Source: Chthoniobacterales bacterium (lineage in GTDB: Bacteria; Verrucomicrobiota; Verrucomicrobiia; Chthoniobacterales; UBA10450). From it: 64,000 nucleotides of DNA. The stretch lies in the NCBI GenBank assembly GCA_013821455.1, contig JACDGS010000010.1, positions 1 through 64,000 on the forward strand. Reading direction: 5' to 3'. A program made the position numbers and the translations under genes. The notes beneath the pieces are model-generated. The model was not told the origin of the DNA, ran no database searches, and saw only the letters and a program-made list of their open reading frames with translations. This document shows positions 21,406-29,622 of the stretch, one piece after another; the first letter of the stretch is position 1, and each line of letters starts with the position of its first letter.

Positions 21406-24378
21406 ATGAAATACACGTCATCTCGGTTTACCACGTCGAAGCAGATGAGGCGCTTGGGCGTCACGTCCGCTTCGCTTTGCGTGGGCCTGCTCGCCGCTTC
21501 GCTGCAAGCGCGACCAGTCCCGCAAAATCTCTCCGGCGGTCTCGGTGCGCTCGTCGAGAGCAATATCGCTCTGAAAAGTCAGAACGGCACCAAGGACGCG
21601 CAGACCAACTCCACCCTCAACGGCTACGCGAACGCGCAGGCGGCTTCTTACGCCGATCTCGCGATTCAGGATGAATCGACTGGCCGCTTCCTCGTGGACA
21701 TTCATCCGCGTAGCGCTGACGTAAACGCGGAAAAGCTCGTGACTCTTCTCCAGAAGCGCTTTCCGTCGTTCACCATGACCGCGATGGATAAGAAGTATCA
21801 CGGCGTTGGCGTCGTGGAAGGCTTCATCTCGCTCGATGACGTGCCCGCTTTGGGTAATATGCGCGAGGTTCGTTCCGTGCAGCTCGGCATTAAGCCTGAG
21901 TTGAATCGCCGCACTCGCAGCATTCAGGTCGGCACCACTTTGCCGCTACTCGGCACGGCTTTCGACCAGGGCGTCTACCAACATCAGGTCGATCAGATTA
22001 ATAAGTTCTACAATCCTAGCGCCCGCCTCGACCTCGAAGGTCAGGGCATGAGCATCGGTTTCATTTCGGATAGCTACGGCAGCGCTACTACTGACGTAAC
22101 GAATTTCGATCTTCCGGGCGCCGGCAACAACCCGGTGAACACTCAGCCGGTAGTCGTGCTTCAGGACACCGCGGGCACGAACGAAGGCCGCGGTATGGTG
22201 CAGATCGGCTACAAGATGGCTCCGAAAGCGCGCCTCGCCTTCGCGACCGCTAACTTCGGTGAAGTGGGCTTCGCCAATAACATTCGCGCCTTAGCCGGGT
22301 TGGCTGGATTCGTTTATCCGCCCGCTATCCAGCAAGGTTTCAAAGGCGACGTCATCTGCGACGACGTTGGCTACAGTGACGAGCCTTTCTTTGAGGATGG
22401 CATCATCGGTCAAGCCGTGGACGACGTTTTCAATGCGGGCGTGAGTTACTTCTCCTCCGCGGGTAACGACATTGGGACCTACGATTACGATTCCGATTAT
22501 CGCAACGTGCCGAATGGCCCGGGTGCATTGACCGGCACGAACATCAACCTCGCGGGTGTGCCGACCAACCTTTATCAGGGTGGTTTCCACAACTTCAATC
22601 CGAATGCCGGCCAGCAGGACATCGCCCAGACGGTGAACGTTCTCGCTTCCGGCGAGCCGGCCACGAACTTCCAATGGACCGATCCCTACAATCAGGTCCT
22701 GCAGTTCAATCCGACTCCGATCTTCACCGCGCATGCCGTTTACAGCAACACCCCGTTGACCTTTACGACTCCTAGCCTCAAGGCTGGTCGTAACTATGTC
22801 ATCACGGTGACCGCTGACACTGGCAGCACCTTCGATGCGATCGTGACGGTAAAAGATCCTAACGGCAACATCGTGGTGAACGCACAGGACACCGGCACCG
22901 ATGAGACGATCAATCTCTTCCCGCCTGTCACTGGCGTTTACACCATCATCGTCATGAACTTCGGTGGAACGACCGGAGCCTTTACGGTGAATATTTACAA
23001 CGGCAATAACCCGGCGATCTCGACCGACTTCAACCTCCTCGTTTTCGACAAGGAAGGTAATTACCTATCAGGCAGCTCGCTGACCGCGAATAACATCGCC
23101 AATAACATCCCGTTCGAATTCGGTGTCACCGCTCCTAAGTCTGGTGAGACTCAGGTTCAGTATGTGATCGCGCGTTCGAGTGTGCCGACCCAAAATCCAG
23201 CCGCGGGGCACTTCCGCTATATCATTCGCGGAAACGGCCTTTCGGGCATCGGACCGGCCGAGTATTTCACCTACAATACTCCGAACACCAAGGGCCACGC
23301 GATGGCTAACGGTTGCAATGGCACTGCCGCTTACAGCGTCTTCCGCCAGAGCATTCCGGAATCCTTCACTTCGCCGGGACCTGCCACGGTCTATTTCGAT
23401 ATCACGGGCACCCGCCTTACCACTCCTGAAGTGCGCCTCCAGCCCGGTGTGGCGGCGGCTGACAACGCGAATACTTCCTTCTTCGGTGGGGACGACGTGG
23501 GCGACTTGGATACCAAGCCGAACTTCGCCGGCACCAGTGCGGCTTCACCGCATGCCGGAGCTATCGCGGCTCTCGTCCTTCAGAATCATGGCGGACCTGG
23601 CAGCGTAACTCCGTCGCAGATGATGACGATTCTCCATCAAAGCGCCTTCTCGCACGACTTGGATCCGAATGCCGTTACCGGCACGGCTAAGTCGACCGAC
23701 GGCGCCACGATTACCTTCACCGCCCTGCTCGACATCGGCTTGAACCCAAGCGCAGGTGTGAACGATCCTAACTCACTCACGGTGAGCTATCGTGGTCATG
23801 GAAACCTAACGAGTCTTGTCTTCAATCCGGCTGGAACGGCTGCGACCGGTGGTAACACCACGAGCGGTAACAACGGTTTGGATCTGACCTATACCTACTT
23901 CGACAACGTCTATCCTGGCTTGGTCTTCGAACCGAATACGAAGCCCTTCACGCTGGGTAACTCCACTGGCCTAACGACCGGCGATGTGACCACGTCCTTC
24001 AGCAACCAGGCGCCTCTGCCCTCGGTCGCTGGACAATGGTGGACCATGTCGCTCGCGTTCCCGAATGGGAATTTCACGAATGGCAAAGTTCTGCGTTTCA
24101 CCATCGGCCACGGCCCGCAGCATAACCGCATCGTCACCAACGGCATCGGGCCGGACGGCGGCGCGACCTCGACTGCCTTTGTCATGGGTGACCTCTTCGG
24201 TGGCAGCACTCTGCTACCTGAGGGCACTGGTAGCGGCAGGGGTATGAGCTTCAGCGGCACGACCTCTGGCGGCACCTTCACCGGCACGATCAACAACAAG
24301 CTCGGCGTAGGCTGGTCGAAAACCGATGGCTACGGATTCATCAACGCGCAGACCGCGGTTGGTCTCCCGCTGCCGTAA
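21406..24378 (+). CDS. Secreted S8-fold serine peptidase with altered triad and PPC domain
   Basis: 990 residues with an N-terminal signal (GVTSASLCVGLLAASLQA). A subtilase-type core is recognised: the Asp block IGFISDSYGS (about residue 220), oxyanion Asn in SYFSSAGNDI, and the serine block FAGTSAASPHAGAIAALVLQ (about residue 711). Where subtilisin has HGTHVAG, this protein reads TNEGRGMVQIGYKMAPKARL, so the catalytic His is missing and a Glu stands close by. A similar replacement is common in large secreted peptidases of this type and may work like the Ser-Glu-Asp triad of sedolisins. A PPC-like beta domain (FTTPSLKAGRNYVITVTADT) is inserted around residues 445-525. A C-terminal beta-rich region ends GYGFINAQTAVGLPLP. 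Confidence 0.82.
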   Translation: MKYTSSRFTTSKQMRRLGVTSASLCVGLLAASLQARPVPQNLSGGLGALVESNIALKSQNGTKDAQTNSTLNGYANAQAASYADLAIQDESTGRFLVDIHPRSADVNAEKLVTLLQKRFPSFTMTAMDKKYHGVGVVEGFISLDDVPALGNMREVRSVQLGIKPELNRRTRSIQVGTTLPLLGTAFDQGVYQHQVDQINKFYNPSARLDLEGQGMSIGFISDSYGSATTDVTNFDLPGAGNNPVNTQPVVVLQDTAGTNEGRGMVQIGYKMAPKARLAFATANFGEVGFANNIRALAGLAGFVYPPAIQQGFKGDVICDDVGYSDEPFFEDGIIGQAVDDVFNAGVSYFSSAGNDIGTYDYDSDYRNVPNGPGALTGTNINLAGVPTNLYQGGFHNFNPNAGQQDIAQTVNVLASGEPATNFQWTDPYNQVLQFNPTPIFTAHAVYSNTPLTFTTPSLKAGRNYVITVTADTGSTFDAIVTVKDPNGNIVVNAQDTGTDETINLFPPVTGVYTIIVMNFGGTTGAFTVNIYNGNNPAISTDFNLLVFDKEGNYLSGSSLTANNIANNIPFEFGVTAPKSGETQVQYVIARSSVPTQNPAAGHFRYIIRGNGLSGIGPAEYFTYNTPNTKGHAMANGCNGTAAYSVFRQSIPESFTSPGPATVYFDITGTRLTTPEVRLQPGVAAADNANTSFFGGDDVGDLDTKPNFAGTSAASPHAGAIAALVLQNHGGPGSVTPSQMMTILHQSAFSHDLDPNAVTGTAKSTDGATITFTALLDIGLNPSAGVNDPNSLTVSYRGHGNLTSLVFNPAGTAATGGNTTSGNNGLDLTYTYFDNVYPGLVFEPNTKPFTLGNSTGLTTGDVTTSFSNQAPLPSVAGQWWTMSLAFPNGNFTNGKVLRFTIGHGPQHNRIVTNGIGPDGGATSTAFVMGDLFGGSTLLPEGTGSGRGMSFSGTTSGGTFTGTINNKLGVGWSKTDGYGFINAQTAVGLPLP

Positions 24379-24400
24379 TCAGCTCAAGTTAAAATTGCGA

Positions 24401-24436
24401 AACGGCAGGCCAGCAATGGCCTGCCGTTTTTGCTTT
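24401..24436 (+). terminator. Rho-independent terminator of the secreted peptidase gene
   Basis: Stem AACGGCAGGCCA / TGGCCTGCCGTT (12 bp, perfect) closed by a GCAA tetraloop and followed by TTTGCTTTT. It begins 22 bases after the stop codon. Confidence 0.92.
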
Positions 24437-24576
24437 TAGTGCACCCTCGCCCTCCCAGCCCGGTTGACGCGTGAAGTGGTCGCATCCATATTCGCGCTCC
24501 CCAAACCCAGGCGACCACGCCGGTTGCCACCTCCGCCCGGCAAGCGGCCACTGCCTTGCCAGTTTCAGAATCACTC

Positions 24577-26391
24577 ATGGATAAAATCCGCAACATCGCC
24601 ATCATTGCCCACGTCGATCACGGCAAGACCACGCTCGTCGATCAACTCCTCCGGCAATCCGGCACCTTTCGCTCCAACCAGAAAACCGAGGAGCGGATGA
24701 TGGACTCGATGGATCTCGAGCGCGAAAAGGGGATCACCATCCGCGCGAAGAACGCCGCCTTTAATTGGAACGGCTACCGCATCAACATCGTCGACACGCC
24801 TGGCCACGCCGACTTCGGCGGCGAAGTGGAACGGATCATGAAAATGGTCGACGGCGTCCTCCTCGTAGTCGACGCGCACGACGGCCCGCAGGCGCAGACC
24901 CGGTTCGTTCTAAAGAAGGCGCTCGAGAACAAGGTCAAACCGATCGTCGTGATCAATAAAGTCGATCGCGAAAACGCACGCCCACACAAGGTGCTCGACA
25001 TGGTTTTCGATCTTTTCGTTGAGCTGAAAGCTAACGACGAGCAACTCGATTTTCCGATCGTTTACGCGAGCGCGAAGAACGGTTTCGCGATGCGGGAAGT
25101 GCACGAGGACAGCCAAGACATGACTCCGCTCTTCGAGGCGATCGTGCAATACATCCCCGCGCCCACGATTGCGACCGAGCCCTATTTTCAAATGCTCGTC
25201 TCGAACCTGCACTACAGCGATTACCTCGGCCGCATCGCGTTAGGCCGCATCGTCAGCGGCCGCGTTACCGTCGGGGATGCCATCGTTTGCATTCATCGCG
25301 ATGGACGCCGCGAGCGCAGCAACGTCACCGCGCTCTTCACTTACGCCGGGATGGCGCAGGTCGAGACGCAGCACGCCAGCGCCGGCGATATCGTCGGCCT
25401 CTGCGGGTTTGAGGAAGTTTTCATCGGCGAAACGCTGACCGATCGCGAAGAGCGCACTGCGCTCCAGTTCGTCGACATCGATCCGCCAACCATCAGGATG
25501 CGCATCCTCGTCAACGACTCCCCGTTTGCCGGACGCGAAGGCAAATTTGTCACCGCCCGCCACGTCCGCGAGCGCCTCATCCGCGAGACGCGTGGCAACG
25601 TTTCTCTCGCGGTCAAAGACACGGAATCCTCCGGCGCTTTCGAAGTGAACGCCCGCGGTGAGATGCAGATCGCGGTCCTCGTCGAACAGATGCGCCGCGA
25701 AGGATTTGAAGTCATGGTCTCCCGGCCGGAAGTCATCTTCCAGCACGCCGAAAACGGCGGTTTGCTCGAGCCGATCGAAACGCTTTACGCCGAAGTGCCT
25801 AACGACAACTTGGGCGACGTCCTGCAGGCGCTTGCGGGCCGCAAAGGTGAAATCGTTGGCATGGATCACCACGCCACTCGCGTCAGCGTCGAGGCGATCA
25901 TCCCCACCCGCGGCCTGATCGGTTTCGAGAGCGACCTGGTCAACCTGACCCGGGGCGAAGGCATCATGAGCCACATTTTCCGCGAGTATGCTCCCTTCAA
26001 AGGCGAACTCGAAGGCCGCAATCGTGGGGTGATGGTTTCGATGGAAGCTGGCACGAGCAAGGCCTATTCACTGAACAACATTCAGGCGCGCGGCAAACTC
26101 TTCATCGGACCGCAGGAGGAAATTTATGCGGGGATGATCATTGGCGAAAATGCGCGTCCGGAGGATCTCCCGGTTAATCCTTGCAAGGCGAAAAACCTCA
26201 CCAACATGCGCAGCCAGGGTGACGGCAAAGGCATTCAATTGGAAGCGCCCTTAAAGATGACCTTAGAGCGTGCGATCGAGTACATCGGAGCGGATGAATA
26301 CGTGGAAGTGACTCCGAAGTCCCTCCGCCTGCGCAAGCGCGTGCTCGACGCTAACGCCCGCAAACGAGCCGCCAACGCCGTCGCCGCCTAA
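24577..26391 (+). CDS. typA: GTP-binding protein TypA/BipA
   Basis: 604 residues from the ATG at 24577 ([20 protein letters not shown]); a TTG 21 bases upstream is a poorer choice. It is a ribosome-associated translational GTPase related to EF-G, acting in ribosome assembly and stress. G1 is AHVDHGKTT, switch I contains [16 protein letters not shown]3 is [15 protein letters not shown] and G4 is INKVDRENA. The C-terminal domain shows [20 protein letters not shown] and the family tail [20 protein letters not shown]. Length is standard. The stop TAA is inside a GCCTAACGA motif. Confidence 0.96.
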   Translation: MDKIRNIAIIAHVDHGKTTLVDQLLRQSGTFRSNQKTEERMMDSMDLEREKGITIRAKNAAFNWNGYRINIVDTPGHADFGGEVERIMKMVDGVLLVVDAHDGPQAQTRFVLKKALENKVKPIVVINKVDRENARPHKVLDMVFDLFVELKANDEQLDFPIVYASAKNGFAMREVHEDSQDMTPLFEAIVQYIPAPTIATEPYFQMLVSNLHYSDYLGRIALGRIVSGRVTVGDAIVCIHRDGRRERSNVTALFTYAGMAQVETQHASAGDIVGLCGFEEVFIGETLTDREERTALQFVDIDPPTIRMRILVNDSPFAGREGKFVTARHVRERLIRETRGNVSLAVKDTESSGAFEVNARGEMQIAVLVEQMRREGFEVMVSRPEVIFQHAENGGLLEPIETLYAEVPNDNLGDVLQALAGRKGEIVGMDHHATRVSVEAIIPTRGLIGFESDLVNLTRGEGIMSHIFREYAPFKGELEGRNRGVMVSMEAGTSKAYSLNNIQARGKLFIGPQEEIYAGMIIGENARPEDLPVNPCKAKNLTNMRSQGDGKGIQLEAPLKMTLERAIEYIGADEYVEVTPKSLRLRKRVLDANARKRAANAVAA

Positions 26392-26435
26392 CGAGTCGGG
26401 ATGTCTGCCGTGCGTGTTACTCGGCCCGCTGTAGC

Positions 26436-26455
26436 GTCCGCTGTCCTCAGCGGAC
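26436..26455. terminator. Hairpin after typA
   Basis: Perfect 8-bp stem GTCCGCTG / CAGCGGAC with a TCCT loop, 45 bases past the typA stop. There is no T-run, so it may be a short dispersed hairpin rather than a true terminator. Confidence 0.5.
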
Positions 26456-26565
26456 ATTCCGGTCGCTAAGCCAAGTACGCATCGCGCAGAAAGCGGCGCG
26501 CCCTACATGATCCCCATTAGCGTCCGCAAAAAACTCGCCGATAATCGCTCGGGGAAAGGAGCACG

Positions 26566-26805
26566 ATGAAAAGCGAAATCCGAATCGAGTATTGCGTCGT
26601 TTGAGACTACACACCCAAGGCCGTCAGTTTGGCGACCAAAATTCTCGAACTACGCGATCGGGTCTCGTCGCTCACCCTGGTTCCTTCCGGTGGCGGCGCC
26701 TTCGAAGTCAGCGCCAATGGAAAACTGCTCCACTCCAAGCTCGCCACCCACGAATGGCCAGAGTTCGACGCCATCGTTAGGCAAATCAAGGCGCTGCGAG
26801 CCTAA
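26566..26805 (+). CDS. SelW-like (Rdx family) selenoprotein, UGA = selenocysteine 13
   Basis: 79 residues when the in-frame TGA at 26602-26604 is read as Sec: MKSEIRIEYCVVU, then DYTPKAVSLATKILELRDRV and on. It matches the Rdx/SelW thioredoxin-like fold: IEYCVVU-DY is the redox CXXU motif, LVPSGGGAFEVSANGKLL is the G-x-FEV strand pair, and HEWPEFDAIVRQI is the C-terminal helix. Reading stops only at TAA 26803-26805, itself inside a GCCTAACGA motif. Ribosome site AAAGGAG lies 5 bases before the ATG. A hairpin at the right spacing follows the UGA. It is the first gene of the selC-selD-selA-selB cassette. Standard gene callers would miss it because of the UGA. It is likely a thiol-redox protein; the substrate is unknown. 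Confidence 0.9.
26619..26637 (+). promoter_or_regulatory. Candidate bacterial SECIS hairpin of the SelW-like gene
   Basis: GGCCGTCA (26619-26626) pairs with TGGCGACC (26630-26637) with one C-A mismatch, closed by a GTT loop. The loop G lies 22 bases after the UGA, inside the 16-37 base window required for SelB-dependent decoding. Confidence 0.65.
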
Positions 26806-26813
26806 CGATAAGA

Positions 26814-26887
26814 AATCTGGAGACCAGGAAGCTAGGAAAAAACGGAAAGCGCCTGGATCTTTTTCCTGGTTTCCTGGCTTCCAGATT
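26814..26887. repeat. Family C inverted repeat
   Basis: AATCTGGAGACCAGGAAGCT and CCTGGTTTCCTGGCTTCCAG are inverted copies with TTTTT/AAAAA inside. It fills the gap between the SelW-like gene and tRNA-Sec, ending 10 bases before the tRNA. Confidence 0.8.
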
Positions 26888-26897
26888 CCTTCTTCAG

Positions 26898-26988
26898 GGA
26901 GAGTGAAGGGTGCCTGGTGGCCCTCGCGATCTTCAAAATCGCCGTCGATCCGCAAGGACCGAGGTAGGTTCGATTCCTATCCTCTCCG
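26898..26988 (+). tRNA. selC: tRNA-Sec (anticodon TCA)
   Basis: A 91-base tRNA. Anticodon stem GCGAT/ATCGC (26926-26930, 26938-26942) holds the loop CTTCAAA with anticodon TCA at 26933-26935. The long variable arm TCGATCC-GCAA-GGACCGA has seven positions with one A-C mismatch. The T loop is TTCGATT with stem GTAGG/CCTAT. Acceptor GGAGAG (26898-26903) pairs with CTCTCC (26982-26987), discriminator G at 26988, then CC but no encoded A. The D arm AGGGT/GCCCT has 5 pairs. From the T loop to the discriminator there are 12 stem bases, not the 13 of E. coli tRNA-Sec, and one T-C mismatch at acceptor position 7. Its 3' end overlaps a GCCTAACGA motif. It supplies Sec for the SelW-like protein and FdhA. 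Confidence 0.93.
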
Positions 26989-27009
26989 CCTAACGAACCA
27001 GGGAGGCGC

Positions 27010-28050
27010 ATGATCAAGCTCACCTCGCTCTCCTCCTGCGCCGGGTGCGCGGCGAAGCTTCCGCAGGAAGCGCTCCGAGAAGTCCTGCGCGATCTCCCGC
27101 AATTCAAGAACCGCAACCTCCTCGTCGGCTCCTCGACCGCCGACGACGCCGGCGTTTTTCGCATCGATCGCGATCGCGCCCTCGTGCAGACGGTTGATTT
27201 CTTCACCCCGATCGTGGACGACCCATTTTCCTATGGGCAAATCGCGGCGACGAACGCGATCTCCGACGTCTATGCGATGGGCGGTCGTCCGCTCACCGCG
27301 CTGAACTTGTTAGGCATTCCGGCTGATAAAGTGTCGCCGAAAATCGTGCAGCAAATTCTGCGTGGGGGAATCGAGAAAGCGCACGAGGCAAAGTGCGTTG
27401 TCCTCGGCGGGCACACCATCCGCACGCCCGAGCCACTTTACGGCATGGCTGTCACCGGAATCGTCTCGCCGAAAAATATGCTGACGAATGCGAAAGCGCG
27501 CGCCGGCGATCTGCTCGTCCTGACCAAACCGCTCGGCACCGGCATTGTCACCACCGGAATCAAACGCGGCCTAACGAGTGCCGCGCTGGCAAAGAAGGCG
27601 ATCGCGCTCATGAGTCGCTTGAATTCGTTAGGCGCAACCGTCGCCGAGAGCGGGCTGGTGCGCACCGCGGTTGACATCACCGGGTTCGGCTTGCTCGGGC
27701 ATCTTGCCTCGATGTGCCGCGCCAGCGAAGTCAGCGCGGAGATTTCGCCAAGCGCCGTCCCGGCAATCAGCCGCGAGATTTTTGCGCTCATCGAGAAAGA
27801 CTGCATACCCGGTGGCAGCCGGCAAAATCTCGAAACCGCCAACAAAAATATCGACTGGGATAAGACTCCACCCGCGCGGCGTTTTCTTCTCACCGACGCC
27901 CAAACGAGCGGCGGCCTTTTGCTCGCGATTCCGCCAAAAAATCTCGCGCTTGTCCTGCGCTTGCTGAGTCAACAAAAGGCGCTCTGCCGCGCCATCGTCG
28001 GAAAAATCGTCAGGCAACGTCAGCCGCTCATCCGCGTCATCTCCCCATGA
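27010..28050 (+). CDS. selD: Selenide, water dikinase
   Basis: A 346-residue enzyme making selenophosphate from selenide and ATP. The N-terminal block TSLSSCAGCAAKL aligns with the HGAGCGCK site of E. coli: Cys13 matches catalytic Cys17 and Lys16 matches Lys20; the second cysteine of that site is Ala. ATP/metal blocks follow: STADDAGVF, QTVDFFTPIVDDPFSYGQIA, ATNAISDVYAMGGRPLTALN, GGHTIRTPEPLYGMAVTG and DITGFGLLGHL, then LTDAQTSGGLL. It is the Cys form, not itself a selenoprotein. Ribosome site GGGAGG is 4 bases before the ATG, directly after tRNA-Sec. Confidence 0.96.
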   Translation: MIKLTSLSSCAGCAAKLPQEALREVLRDLPQFKNRNLLVGSSTADDAGVFRIDRDRALVQTVDFFTPIVDDPFSYGQIAATNAISDVYAMGGRPLTALNLLGIPADKVSPKIVQQILRGGIEKAHEAKCVVLGGHTIRTPEPLYGMAVTGIVSPKNMLTNAKARAGDLLVLTKPLGTGIVTTGIKRGLTSAALAKKAIALMSRLNSLGATVAESGLVRTAVDITGFGLLGHLASMCRASEVSAEISPSAVPAISREIFALIEKDCIPGGSRQNLETANKNIDWDKTPPARRFLLTDAQTSGGLLLAIPPKNLALVLRLLSQQKALCRAIVGKIVRQRQPLIRVISP

Positions 28051-28066
28051 CCGCGGCGCTAATACT

Positions 28067-28183
28067 CCGGGGAGCGCACGCGCCTCGCGTGCTGGTTTCG
28101 GCGCCTCGCCGAAACCTTCTTTGCCTAACGAAACCATTGCCTGCTGAAAAAGTCCGCGGCGGCGAGGCGCGTGCGCTCCCCGG
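28067..28183. repeat. Family A inverted-repeat element abutting selA
   Basis: Perfect 22-bp terminal arms: CCGGGGAGCGCACGCGCCTC (28067-) and GAGGCGCGTGCGCTCCCCGG (-28183), with an inner hairpin GGTTTCGGCG/CGCCGAAACC and an internal GCCTAACGA. The right end directly abuts the selA ATG, so the selA leader is repeat-derived. Confidence 0.85.
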
Positions 28184-29575
28184 ATGAGCGCGCGCCGCGC
28201 CATCCCTGCGGTCGGGCAGATACTCTCAGCGCTCGGTCTCCAAGACCTGCCGCGACCAATCGTCACTCAACTCGTTAGGCAACATCTGGCGCAACTTCGG
28301 CTCGCCGAGCGCGCCACGCCTTTCGATAAAATCCTCTGCGATTTGCGCGCTGCGCTCGATCACCTCGCGCGCACTCGTCTTCAGCCGCTGATCAACGGCA
28401 CCGGCGTCATTCTCCACACAAATTTCGGCCGCGCGCCGCTCAGCCCGGCCGCGACGCGCGCCGTCGGCGCGATCGCCTTGAGCTACAACAACCTCGAATA
28501 CGATCTCGAAACCGGCGGGCGCGGAAAACGCGGCGCCTTTCTCGAGACCAGCCTCGCGCTGCTTTGCGGCAGTGAAGCCGCCACCGTCGTGAACAACTGC
28601 GCAGCGGCGCTCGTTCTCATCGTTAGGCATTTCACCCGGAGAAAACCGGAGGTCATCATCTCACGCGGCGAGTTGGTCCAAATCGGCGGCGGTTTTCGCA
28701 TTGGCGAAATCATCACAGCCAGCGGCGCGCGCCTGCGCGAAGTCGGCGCCACGAACAAGACAAACCTGGAAGATTACGCCGACGCGATCGGTTCCGAGAG
28801 CGGACTCATCCTGCGCGTGCACCAAAGCAATTTCTTCATGGGCGGTTTCACCGCCGCGCCGCCTAACGATGAACTGGCGAAGCTCGCGCACGCCCGGCGC
28901 GTCCCTTTCGCGGTCGACCTTGGCAGCGGCGCGCTTGTCCCCACGGAAAAATTCGGTCTCGCGGAGCACGAGCCAACTCCCGACGAAACGCTCAAGGTTG
29001 GCGCCGATCTCGTTTGCTTCAGCGGCGACAAATTGTTCGGTGGGCCACAAGCGGGAATCATCGCGGGAAAATCGCGTCTCGTCGCCGCACTCAAACGCGA
29101 GCCGCTTTTTCGCGCGTTGCGCTGCGACAAGCTCGTCTTCGCCGCGCTCGAAGCGACCGCCGATGCGCACCTGCGCAAGGCCTGGGATGAAATTCCGGTC
29201 CTCACGCTCCTGCGGACGCCGGTGGAACAGTTGCGCGCGCGCGCGGAGATTCTCGTTAGGCAACGGGAGACTGCGGAGCTTGGCCTGCGCGTCGTCGAGA
29301 GCGAAGCGGAGATCGGCGGCGGCGCGCTGCCGCGCTCGGTGATTCCTTCGATCGCGCTCGAATTTAGCAGCACAACTTTTTCGCCTAACGAACTTGCGTT
29401 TCGATTTCGTCGAGCGGGGATTATTGGCTATATCGCGAAAAGCGCGTTTCGGCTCGATCTTCGCACGATTTTTCCCGCTCAGGATGACCGGCTGATCGAA
29501 GTGCTCACACAAATTGTCATCCCGAGCGAATGCGAGGGACCTCGCAAGCGGCCTGTGGGACCACAACGCCGATAG
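28184..29575 (+). CDS. selA: L-seryl-tRNA(Sec) selenium transferase
   Basis: A 463-residue PLP enzyme that turns Ser-tRNA-Sec into Sec-tRNA-Sec using selenophosphate. Seen: the N-terminal tRNA-binding region IPAVGQILSALGLQDL, LINGTGVILHTNFGRAPLS, YDLETGGRGKR, and the PLP lysine block LVCFSGDKLFGGPQAGII. The last about 20 residues (VIPSECEGPRKRPVGPQRR) are translated from a family B repeat, not from conserved SelA sequence; homologs would be expected to end near DRLIEVLTQI. The ATG at 28184 abuts a family A element and lacks a clear ribosome site, so translation may be coupled to or initiated by the hairpin context. Confidence 0.95.
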   Translation: MSARRAIPAVGQILSALGLQDLPRPIVTQLVRQHLAQLRLAERATPFDKILCDLRAALDHLARTRLQPLINGTGVILHTNFGRAPLSPAATRAVGAIALSYNNLEYDLETGGRGKRGAFLETSLALLCGSEAATVVNNCAAALVLIVRHFTRRKPEVIISRGELVQIGGGFRIGEIITASGARLREVGATNKTNLEDYADAIGSESGLILRVHQSNFFMGGFTAAPPNDELAKLAHARRVPFAVDLGSGALVPTEKFGLAEHEPTPDETLKVGADLVCFSGDKLFGGPQAGIIAGKSRLVAALKREPLFRALRCDKLVFAALEATADAHLRKAWDEIPVLTLLRTPVEQLRARAEILVRQRETAELGLRVVESEAEIGGGALPRSVIPSIALEFSSTTFSPNELAFRFRRAGIIGYIAKSAFRLDLRTIFPAQDDRLIEVLTQIVIPSECEGPRKRPVGPQRR

Positions 29576-29611
29576 TGGCTTGTGAGGTCCCTCGCTTGGC
29601 TCGGGATGACA
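29515..29611. repeat. Family B inverted repeat spanning the selA 3' end
   Basis: TTGTCATCCCGAGCGAATGC and GGCTCGGGATGACAA are the outer arms, with GAGGGACCTCGCAAGC / GCTTGTGAGGTCCCTC inside. The left arm encodes the C-terminus of SelA, and the selA TAG lies in the loop. Confidence 0.85.
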
Positions 29612-29622
29612 AATAGCGCACC

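Noticed and set aside
20538-21563. A long open frame on the minus strand over the end of ispG and the start of the secreted peptidase
   Set aside because: No domain, no ribosome site, and it mirrors strongly conserved coding sequence on the plus strand. High G+C shadow.
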